Source: Chthoniobacterales bacterium (lineage in GTDB: Bacteria > Verrucomicrobiota > Verrucomicrobiia > Chthoniobacterales > UBA10450). Taken from it: a DNA stretch of 10,973 nucleotides. The translations under genes and the position numbers were made by a program. Of the stretch, positions 1 through 5,601 are shown in pieces; within the stretch, counting starts at the first letter, position 1; each line of letters opens with the position of its first letter. The notes beneath the pieces were generated by a model. The model saw nothing but the letters and a program-made list of their open reading frames with translations, ran no database searches and had not been told where the DNA came from. The DNA lies in assembly GCA_013695925.1 (NCBI GenBank), contig JACCZO010000234.1, positions 1 through 10,973 on the forward strand, read 5' to 3'.

Positions 1-1997
1 GGACCGATAACACGGCGCGAAAGCAAGTCGAAGCCGAGCGACTGCTGCTCGATCAACGCGTGCGCGACCAGCAGTTCTACACACGCTCGCTGATTGAATC
101 GAACATCGACGCGCTGATCACGACCGATCCGCGCGGCATCATCACGGACGTAAACAAGCAAATGGAGGCGCTCACCGGCTGCACGCGCGACGAGCTGATC
201 GGCGCGCCGTTCAAGGGCTACTTCACCGACCCGGAACGCGCGGAAGCGGGGATCAAGCTGGTCCTGGGCGAAGGCAAGGTGAGCGACTACGAGTTGACGG
301 CGCGCGCCCGGGACGGCAAGGAAACGGTCGTCTCGTATAACGCGAGCACATTTCACGATCGCGATCGAAAGTTGCAGGGCGTGTTCGCGGCGGCGCGCGA
401 TGTGACAGAGCGCAAGCGTTACGAGGAATCTCTGCAGCAGGCGAACCGCGCCAAGAGCGCCTTTCTCGCGAACATGAGCCATGAACTGCGCACGCCGCTC
501 AACGCCATCATGGGTTATTCTGAGATGCTGCAGGAAGAGGCGGTCGAGCAAAAGCTGGATGGCTTCGGTGCCGACCTCGAAAAGATCAACGGCGCGGGCC
601 GGCATCTGCTCGCGCTCATTAACGACATCCTCGATTTATCGAAGATCGAAGCCGGCAAGATGGAGCTGTTTCTGGAGAGCTTCGATGTGGCGAAGCTGAT
701 CGATGAAGTCGCTTCTACCGTCCGACCGATGGTGGAGAAAAATGCCAACACGTTGCACATCGAGCGCGCGGCGGATTTAGGCGAGATGCGCGCCGATCAA
801 ACGAAGGTGCGCCAGGGTCTGTTCAATCTGCTTTCGAACGCCGCGAAGTTCACGCACGACGGCCGCATCACGGTGGATGTCGACCGGCAATTCATGGAAG
901 GCAGCGAGTGGATTGTGTTTCGTGTCGCCGACACCGGCATCGGCCTGGATCCGGAGCAAACCGCCAGGCTCTTCCAGGACTTCACGCAGGCCGACGCCTC
1001 GACCACGCGCAAGTTTGGCGGCACGGGTCTGGGCCTGGCGCTTACGCGTCGCTTTTGTCAGATCATGGGCGGCGACGTCACGGTGGAAAGCGTGCCTAAC
1101 GAGGGTAGCACCTTCACGATCAAGCTGCCTGCCGTGGTGAGTGAAGCGAAGCCGGAAGCTTCGGCGGAGACAGTGGGTGCCGACGCTTTGATCGCTTCGC
1201 TAAACGGCGAGAGCGCCGAACCATTTTCGCCGACGGCAAATTGCGTGCTGGTGATCGATGACGACCCGGTGCAGCGCGAGCTAATGGGACGTTTTTTGAG
1301 CAAGGAAGGCTTTGTCGTGCGCACTGCCGCTGGCGGAGACGCCGGGTTGCGTCTCGCGCGGCAACTGCAACCGCTAGCCATCACGCTGGACGTGATGATG
1401 CCCGACATGGATGGCTGGAGCGTGCTCTCGGCGCTCAAGGCCGACGCCGCTTTGCGCGACATTCCGGTCATCATGGTCACGATGTTGGACGATCCCGAGC
1501 GGGGCTTTACCCTGGGCGCCGCGGATTACATGACCAAGCCAGTCGATCGCCAGCGACTGTCGCAGATTCTCAAGAAATACACCTGCCCACATCCACCTTG
1601 CCCGGTCCTTGTGGTCGAGGACGACCCAGCGACCCGCTCGATCACGCGCAATATTTTGGAGAAGGAAGGCTGGAAAGTCAGCGAAGCCGAGAACGGGCGC
1701 GAGGCACTTGAATACATGGAGCGCGAGCGCCCCAGTCTCATTTTGCTCGACCTGATGATGCCGGAAATGGACGGCTTCGAGTTCGTCAGCCGCGTCCGTC
1801 AGCGTCCCGAATGGCGGTCAATCCCTATCTTGGTGGTGACCGCCAAAGATATCAGTGCTGAGGAGCGACGCAGGCTCAACGGCTCGGTCGAGACAATTCT
1901 GCACAAGGCTGGTGACTCACGCGAAGCGGTGCTCAATCAGGTGCGAGACTTGGTCGCCGATTGCGCCGCCCGCGATAAGAGTGAGGTGCATGTATAA
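1..1997 (+). CDS. Hybrid sensor histidine kinase, PAS-HisKA-HATPase-REC-REC (5' truncated by window)
   Basis: Autophosphorylating sensor kinase with two C-terminal receivers, acting as the entry point of a phosphorelay. The frame is open from base 3. The 19 codons before the GTG at 60 read TDNTARKQVEAERLL, which looks like the end of an upstream PAS/PAC domain, so the gene starts outside the window and the GTG is internal. Numbered from that GTG: PAS about 6-118; HisKA H-box with H141 (MSHELRTPLN); HATPase with N-box N260, G1 DTGIG 291-295 and G2 GTGLG 321-325; REC1 about 396-505 with phosphoacceptor D444 and K493; REC2 about 516-630 with D564. REC2 has K616 followed by Ala rather than the usual Pro. 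No membrane segment is visible in this part, so it may be cytosolic or have upstream sensor domains. Its stop overlaps the next gene by 8 nt, implying translational coupling. Confidence 0.93.
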   Translation, partial: TDNTARKQVEAERLLLDQRVRDQQFYTRSLIESNIDALITTDPRGIITDVNKQMEALTGCTRDELIGAPFKGYFTDPERAEAGIKLVLGEGKVSDYELTARARDGKETVVSYNASTFHDRDRKLQGVFAAARDVTERKRYEESLQQANRAKSAFLANMSHELRTPLNAIMGYSEMLQEEAVEQKLDGFGADLEKINGAGRHLLALINDILDLSKIEAGKMELFLESFDVAKLIDEVASTVRPMVEKNANTLHIERAADLGEMRADQTKVRQGLFNLLSNAAKFTHDGRITVDVDRQFMEGSEWIVFRVADTGIGLDPEQTARLFQDFTQADASTTRKFGGTGLGLALTRRFCQIMGGDVTVESVPNEGSTFTIKLPAVVSEAKPEASAETVGADALIASLNGESAEPFSPTANCVLVIDDDPVQRELMGRFLSKEGFVVRTAAGGDAGLRLARQLQPLAITLDVMMPDMDGWSVLSALKADAALRDIPVIMVTMLDDPERGFTLGAADYMTKPVDRQRLSQILKKYTCPHPPCPVLVVEDDPATRSITRNILEKEGWKVSEAENGREALEYMERERPSLILLDLMMPEMDGFEFVSRVRQRPEWRSIPILVVTAKDISAEERRRLNGSVETILHKAGDSREAVLNQVRDLVADCAARDKSEVHV

Positions 1998-2394
1998 AAT
2001 ATTGTTAGTCGAAGATAGCGAGATGAACCGCGACATGCTTTCGCGCCGGCTGGCGCGGAAAGGGTACGAGGTCGTGCTGGCAGTGGATGGGCCGAGCGGC
2101 GTGGCGATGGCGCAAAGCGAGTCGCCTGATCTGGTTTTAATGGACATGAGCCTGCCGACTGTAGACGGATGGGAGGCAACGCGCCGTCTCAAAGCTGATG
2201 CGTCTACGCAGCACATCCCCGTCATCGCCCTCACCGCGCATGCCATGTCGGGTGATCGCGAAAAAGCCCTCGAAGCCGGCTGCGATGACTACGACACAAA
2301 ACCCGTCGAGCTCGCTCGTTTGCTGGGCAAAATCGAGGTACTTTTGGGCTCCCGTGGGAAAGAGATGGCTGGCGGCGGAAAAGCGGCACCGTGA
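1990..2394 (+). CDS. Single-domain response regulator (CheY/DivK-like)
   Basis: A 134-residue stand-alone receiver with no output domain, probably a diffusible phosphate shuttle between the upstream hybrid kinase and the downstream phosphatase regulator. Visible: acidic pair E8-D9 in ILLVEDSEMNR, phosphoacceptor D52 in LVLMDMSLP, T82 in IALTAHA, and K104 in DTKPV. The pattern and the MNRDMLSRRL opening resemble DivK-type receivers. The same frame is open upstream, but the ATG at 1990 is chosen because it begins exactly at the receiver fold and is preceded by a GTGAGGT Shine-Dalgarno-like stretch. The start overlaps the kinase stop by 8 nt, and the stop overlaps the next start by 4 nt (GTGA), so the three genes are very likely one operon. 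A short Gly/Lys-rich tail (GKEMAGGGKAAP) follows the fold. Confidence 0.93.
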   Translation: MYKILLVEDSEMNRDMLSRRLARKGYEVVLAVDGPSGVAMAQSESPDLVLMDMSLPTVDGWEATRRLKADASTQHIPVIALTAHAMSGDREKALEAGCDDYDTKPVELARLLGKIEVLLGSRGKEMAGGGKAAP

Positions 2395-3872
2395 GCGAAG
2401 CGCAGCACCCAGCCGGCGATACAGAGCGACACCGGCTGCCGCGCAGCCTGCTCCATGATCTGCGCACACCGCTCAATCACATTATCGGATTCTCCGCGCT
2501 CCTGATCGAGCAGGCGGAGGAGCCGACGCGCGACAACGCCCTCGCTGATCTCCAAAAAATTCACGCTGCAGGCCAGCAGCTCTTGTCGCTTATCAACGAC
2601 AACTTCGATTCTGTCGTCTCTGTCTCGCAGTCGCGGGCAACGGGAGACAACCGGCAGACCGGAGACATTATTCAGGCAAAGCTGTCGGCTGGGGAATCCG
2701 GCTCCGGCGCCGCACAAGGACTGGTACTGGTTGTCGATGACGTCGAAGCCAATCGTGACGTGCTCTCGCGGCAGTTGAAGCGGCAGGGCTATGCGGTCGC
2801 CATCGCCGAGAATGGACAAGCGGCGCTTGATCAATTGCGCGGGGGCAACGTCGATCTCGTGCTGCTCGACATCATGATGCCGGAAATGGACGGCTACGAA
2901 CTACTGCAGCGCCTCAAGGCCGAGGACGCCTTGCGCCACATACCCGTCATCATGATTTCCGCACTCAGCGAGCTCGACTCGGTCGTGCGCTGCATTGGCT
3001 TGGGCGCGGAGGATTATTTGCCAAAACCCTTCGAGCCTACGCTACTGAAAGCCCGCCTCGGCGCCTGCCTCGAGAAAAAGCGCGCTCGCGACCGCGAACA
3101 GGAACTAGCCGCCGCTTTGCACGCCCAAAACCATGAGATGGCTATCTGGCGCAAGGCGCAGGAAGCGGACCTCGCCGTTGCCCGCACCACCCAGCAGGCG
3201 ATCGTCACCTCCGCGCTGCCGCCGCTCGATGGCTGGGAAGTGGAGACGCTCTACACGCCTGTGATCCAAGTGGGCGGCGATGTTTATGGGTGGCGACTGC
3301 TAGAGCACGGCGCCTCGCTCTTTTGGCTCGCCGATGCCACGGGGCACGGCGTTGCCGCCGCGCTTTTTACGACGCTCGTCGCCTTGCTCTTCACGCACGC
3401 CAGCTCGGAATCGCAGACCGCCCACGGCATCCTCACGCGTGTGAACGCCGAGTTCTACGGCGTGCTCCGCGGGCGTTCTTTCATGACCGCATGCTGTGCC
3501 GTCGTCGAACCCGACGGCCGCTTGTCCTTCGCTGGGGCCGGGCATCCGCCGCTCTTGCTTCGCCGGCGCGACGGATCCGTCGAAACCGTGTCGTCGCTCG
3601 CGACGATGATCGGCATTCACCCTGCTATCGAAATAGCCGAAACGGCCACGACCCTTGCGCGCGGCGACACTGCGCTTCTCTACACCGACGGTGTTTACAG
3701 TTCACGATCCGACGGCGGGGACCGTCTTACCGGCGACGATCTCGCGCAGGAATTCGCGCGGCTCGGCGGACGCGCCGGCTTCCTCCCTCGCTTGATCGCA
3801 GAACTCGGACAGAAATCGGAAGCGCCAGCCTTCGATGATGATGTAGCCGCGCTCGCACTGCGTCGAGTGTAG
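2391..3872 (+). CDS. HisKA-stub / receiver / SpoIIE-type PP2C phosphatase response regulator
   Basis: A 493-residue output protein of the signalling operon. Residues about 15-75 look like a histidine kinase dimerisation/phosphoacceptor domain (H22 in LLHDLRTPLNHIIGF), but no HATPase domain follows. A Gly/Ser-rich linker leads to a receiver at about 111-230 (D116/D117, phosphoacceptor D160, S190, K212 in PKPFEP). A helical, probably coiled-coil linker at about 228-270 connects to a SpoIIE/RsbU-type PP2C domain at about 280-493. Its metal-binding aspartates are visible in GGDVYG (D297), LADATGHG (D315), YTDGVYSS (D432) and FDDDVAAL. By family, such proteins dephosphorylate an anti-sigma-factor antagonist (partner switching) when the receiver is phosphorylated; no RsbV/RsbW partner is present in this window. 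Start GTG at 2391 by GTGA overlap with the preceding stop. The HisKA stub might be a dimerisation or phosphotransfer module. Confidence 0.9.
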   Translation: MSEAQHPAGDTERHRLPRSLLHDLRTPLNHIIGFSALLIEQAEEPTRDNALADLQKIHAAGQQLLSLINDNFDSVVSVSQSRATGDNRQTGDIIQAKLSAGESGSGAAQGLVLVVDDVEANRDVLSRQLKRQGYAVAIAENGQAALDQLRGGNVDLVLLDIMMPEMDGYELLQRLKAEDALRHIPVIMISALSELDSVVRCIGLGAEDYLPKPFEPTLLKARLGACLEKKRARDREQELAAALHAQNHEMAIWRKAQEADLAVARTTQQAIVTSALPPLDGWEVETLYTPVIQVGGDVYGWRLLEHGASLFWLADATGHGVAAALFTTLVALLFTHASSESQTAHGILTRVNAEFYGVLRGRSFMTACCAVVEPDGRLSFAGAGHPPLLLRRRDGSVETVSSLATMIGIHPAIEIAETATTLARGDTALLYTDGVYSSRSDGGDRLTGDDLAQEFARLGGRAGFLPRLIAELGQKSEAPAFDDDVAALALRRV

Positions 3873-3887
3873 CTGCGCGAGGGCGGT

Positions 3888-3947
3888 CGTGAACTTGATC
3901 GCGTTCGTGAGCAAATTCAGCAGCACCTGCTCGAGACGATAACCTCC
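3888..3947 (-). pseudogene. Histidine kinase N-box remnant
   Basis: On the - strand this 60-nt piece reads GGYRLEQ then VLLNLLTNAIKFT, an almost perfect match to the N-box of HATPase_c domains (consensus RL.QVLLNLL.NAIKFT). It begins three nt after the TAA that ends the polB fragment at 3951-3953. Downstream it loses all similarity and runs antisense into the 3' end of the phosphatase gene. No ATG, H-box or G-boxes accompany it, so it cannot encode a working kinase. It is best read as a rearrangement scar from another, lost kinase gene. Confidence 0.75.
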
Positions 3948-3950
3948 GGG

Positions 3951-4221
3951 TTACAGGGCCAAGCTCCCCTGCTTCGCGTCTGACTTCATAGCGGCGGCAC
4001 TAACTCCACCAAACTTCTTCACCAGTTCGCCAAGCTTCCCGACGTAGTAGTCGACATTCTCGTCGCGGTTTTGCGGGTCGAAATCGACCACCAGTTTGGC
4101 GGCTTCGTAGGCCGCGACCTTCTTCGGGGGTTGCCTTGACGTAGTAGCTGACCTGGTCGGCGGGCTTGTAGTTGCCCCGAACGTTTTCGGGGCTCGTTAG
4201 GGCCGCCACCGATCTTCAACC
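3951..4221 (-). pseudogene. Frameshifted 3' fragment of a family B DNA polymerase gene (copy 1)
   Basis: The - strand encodes a decayed copy of the polymerase C-terminus found intact at 5602-7923. It reads ALTSPENVRGNYKPADQ then VSYYVKATP, against ALTSGRNYKPGDQISYYVKATP in the full gene. One extra C in a run near 4127-4131 (CGGGGG on the + strand) then shifts the frame. In the other frame it continues KKVAAYEAAKLVVDFDPQ, then DENVDYYVGKLGELVKKFGG, and ends KQGSLAL with TAA at 3951-3953. About eight residues found upstream in the full gene (after KIAGGG) are missing. The upstream limit near 4221 is approximate. It lacks exonuclease and polymerase motifs and has no start, so it is non-functional. 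It is a diverged paralogue or relic of tandem duplication. Confidence 0.85.
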
Positions 4222-4269
4222 ATGGAAATTTGGTGAAACGCAAACGACATCGCCGTAGGATGGCGGGCG

Positions 4270-4524
4270 ATGCTCACTGATTACATTCGGGAAGCAATGC
4301 GGCTCGCACACTACGAGCTGATGGAGAATGGCCGCTTTTTCGCGACCATACCGGGACTGAAGGGACTCTGGGCAGAGGAGGCAACTCTCGAGGCGTGCCG
4401 GGAGGAATTGCAGAGCACGCTGGAGGATTGGCTCATGCTCAAGCTCCGATTTGGCGATAAAGATTTTCCGACGCTCGGAGGGATCGATATAAATCCGAAG
4501 CCGGAATATGCCGAAACCAATTAG
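4270..4524 (+). CDS. hicB: HicB-family antitoxin
   Basis: An 84-residue protein resembling the partial RNase H-like fold of HicB antitoxins, which neutralise the HicA mRNA interferase. Visible family signature: Y at about 15 within MRLAHYELMENGRFFATIPGL, followed by the GLWAEEATLEACREELQSTLEDWL helix and the FPTLGGIDI strand region. No separate DNA-binding domain is evident, as in short HicB forms. The ATG at 4270 is preceded by AGGA at 4257-4260 at good spacing. The end overlaps the start of the hicA relic by 17 nt, the usual coupled arrangement. The partner toxin is broken by a stop codon and a frameshift, so this antitoxin looks orphaned. Upstream DNA is the polB fragment rather than another gene. 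Confidence 0.85.
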   Translation: MLTDYIREAMRLAHYELMENGRFFATIPGLKGLWAEEATLEACREELQSTLEDWLMLKLRFGDKDFPTLGGIDINPKPEYAETN

Positions 4525-4722
4525 CCGGCGCGAACTGATCCGCCGGATGCGTCTTCTCGGATGAACCGGACCGGAAGCAGGAAAGAGTCATGGCGCGATG
4601 CGCAAAGGTACGCACACCGTGCCAATTCCGAATCCGCATCGGGGCGATCTGGATTGGACGTTAGAAAACGCGTGCTTAAGCAGGCCGAAATTGAGCCAGA
4701 CGAATGGGAGCAACTCAAATGA
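4508..4722 (+). pseudogene. hicA: hicA toxin pseudogene (in-frame stop plus frameshift)
   Basis: From the ATG at 4508 the frame reads MPKPISRRELIRRMRLLG, a textbook HicA N-terminus, then a TGA stop at 4562-4564 where the family normally has an aromatic residue. The same frame continues with TGPEAGKSHGAMRKGTHTV and PIPNPHRGDLDWT, matching the HicA core including the catalytic-region His of the GxxH motif. Near 4660-4666 the match moves to another frame, which reads KRVLKQAEIEPDEWEQLK and stops at 4720-4722. With both lesions the toxin (an mRNA-cleaving double-stranded-RNA-binding fold) cannot be made as one chain. The remainder is well preserved, so inactivation looks recent. Confidence 0.85.
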
Positions 4723-4874
4723 AACGACAAGAGGGTCGCAAATCGAAGGCGCTGTCCGAAACTGATTATCTGCTCGCTTCGCCCGCGAATGCGAAGCGAC
4801 TGCTCAGATCGATTCGCGCGCTCGAGACAGGGAAGGGGTTGATGCGTCCGAAGCTTCCCTGGCTTTCAAGTTAA
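4719..4874 (+). CDS. Small ORF resembling the C-terminal half of a Phd/YefM-type antitoxin (probably truncated)
   Basis: A 51-codon ORF starting at an ATG that overlaps the hicA relic stop (ATGA at 4719-4722). Residues about 13-37 read SETDYLLASPANAKRLLRSI, which resembles the toxin-binding C-terminal helices of Phd/YefM/Axe antitoxins (typically ETxYLLxSPANxxRLLxxI). The usual N-terminal DNA-binding half is absent, and no YoeB/RelE-like toxin follows. Instead the last codons (PKLPWLSS, stop 4872-4874) run into DNA that resembles the region downstream of polB. I read it as an antitoxin remnant joined to a repeat boundary. A functional stand-alone small antitoxin cannot be excluded. The family call rests on one motif recalled from memory. 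Confidence 0.45.
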   Translation: MKRQEGRKSKALSETDYLLASPANAKRLLRSIRALETGKGLMRPKLPWLSS

Positions 4875-4915
4875 AGCGCCAGGCTCTCCTGCCTCACGGT
4901 TGAGGCCGCGGCTGC
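4871..4915 (-). pseudogene. Second 3'-tail fragment of polB (copy 2)
   Basis: On the - strand this 45-nt piece reads AAAASTVRQESLAL followed by TAA at 4871-4873. The full polymerase ends SSSSTATQESLAL. Nucleotide identity is high across the last twelve codons (TAAAGCGCCAG and TCCTG blocks on the + strand are shared). Similarity continues about 20-35 nt past the stop, where CCTGGCTTTCAAG aligns with CCTAGATTTTAA beside the full gene. Upstream of the alanines nothing matches. It is too short to code for anything and marks a duplication or recombination boundary. Confidence 0.65.
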
Positions 4916-4950
4916 CGTCAACAATGGCACTCGGAGCGCGAGCTTTCGAA

Positions 4951-4978
4951 GTGACCTCACCGTCGATCGCTGTATACT
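4951..4978 (+). promoter_or_regulatory. Putative sigma70-type promoter for the DUF433/DUF5615 pair
   Basis: GTGACC at 4951-4956 (four of six to the -35 consensus) and TATACT at 4973-4978 (five of six to the -10 consensus) are separated by 16 nt. The expected transcription start would fall only a few nt before the ATG at 4988, giving a leaderless or almost leaderless mRNA. Only a weak GGTGG at 4980-4984 lies before the ATG. Consensus matching by eye only. Confidence 0.4.
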
Positions 4979-4987
4979 TGGTGGATT

Positions 4988-5206
4988 ATGAGTGGCGATT
5001 CGCTCATCACCGTCGATCCGGAAATCCTTGGCGGCACGCCGGTGTTTAAAGGCACGCGCGTTCCGGTTCGCACGCTCTTCGAATATTTGGCCGACGGATT
5101 GTCCCTCGACTACTTCCTCGAGTCCTTCCCCTCAGTGACTCGCGAACAAGCGGCTGCTGTTCTGCGCTACGGACAAGAGCGCATTGAGCAGGAGTGCGCC
5201 GCTTGA
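4988..5206 (+). CDS. DUF433-family antitoxin
   Basis: A 72-residue protein with the DUF433 signature (PF04255): D10 then LGGTPVFKGTRVPVRTLFEYL, followed by a helical GLSLDYFLESFPSVTREQ region in which FPSVTREQ matches the family's winged-helix-like fold. By family and by gene order it is the antitoxin and probable autorepressor of the PIN-like protein encoded immediately downstream. The stop at 5204-5206 overlaps the partner's probable TTG start by 3 nt within TTGA. The ATG at 4988 fits the usual family N-terminus and lies just after a good -10 element. It looks intact, in contrast to the adjacent HicBA remnants. Confidence 0.88.
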   Translation: MSGDSLITVDPEILGGTPVFKGTRVPVRTLFEYLADGLSLDYFLESFPSVTREQAAAVLRYGQERIEQECAA

Positions 5207-5526
5207 GAATTCTCCTCGACGAATCGGTTCCCGTTCAGGTGCGCAAGGCGCTTCTTGATCACGATGTTCGCACTGCGGTCGAGATGGGCTGGCGCGGAAT
5301 CAGTAATGGAAAATTGCTGGAGAATGCTAAAGCGGCCGGTTTCGATCTCCTTATCATTGCAGACAAGAACCTCCGCTATCAGCAGAACCTCGCCGCGCGC
5401 GGGATTGGAATTTTAGAACTGTGGACCAATCATCGGCCAACCCTCGAGAGGAACTTCGATCGAATCCGCGCAGCCGTGGAATCCGCCAACATCGGAAAGT
5501 ATCTGACCCTCGGCGAACGGCCCTAG
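5203..5526 (+). CDS. DUF5615 PIN-like toxin
   Basis: A 107-residue PIN-like protein (DUF5615, PF18480), the usual partner of DUF433 and presumed ribonuclease toxin. Acidic residues expected of a PIN-like site are visible: D6 and E7 in MRILLDESVP, E near position 27 (VEMGW), and D55 in LIIADKNLRYQQN. The block ISNGKLLENAKAAGFDLLIIADKN is characteristic of the family. I chose the TTG at 5203 because the family starts with MRILLDE, the TTGA overlap couples it to the antitoxin stop, and GGAG at 5191-5194 is spaced 8 nt before it. A GTG at 5194 would add three residues and sit on that ribosome site. The gene is intact and convergent with polB, with 75 nt between their ends and no clear terminator. 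Confidence 0.87.
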   Translation: MRILLDESVPVQVRKALLDHDVRTAVEMGWRGISNGKLLENAKAAGFDLLIIADKNLRYQQNLAARGIGILELWTNHRPTLERNFDRIRAAVESANIGKYLTLGERP

Positions 5527-5601
5527 CCACAGAAGGAATCGGGGCCGGCTACGATCCTGATCATGAAGACTTCCAAGGACTTCGGAATTCCTAGATTTTA
5601 A

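Noticed and set aside
5540..5560. A CGGGGCCGGCTAC stretch resembling one end of the GTAG-headed repeat in polB
   Set aside because: Only the terminal GGCTAC and a few bases match, there is no partner arm, and the hairpin is poor; it may be a degenerate copy but I cannot support it.
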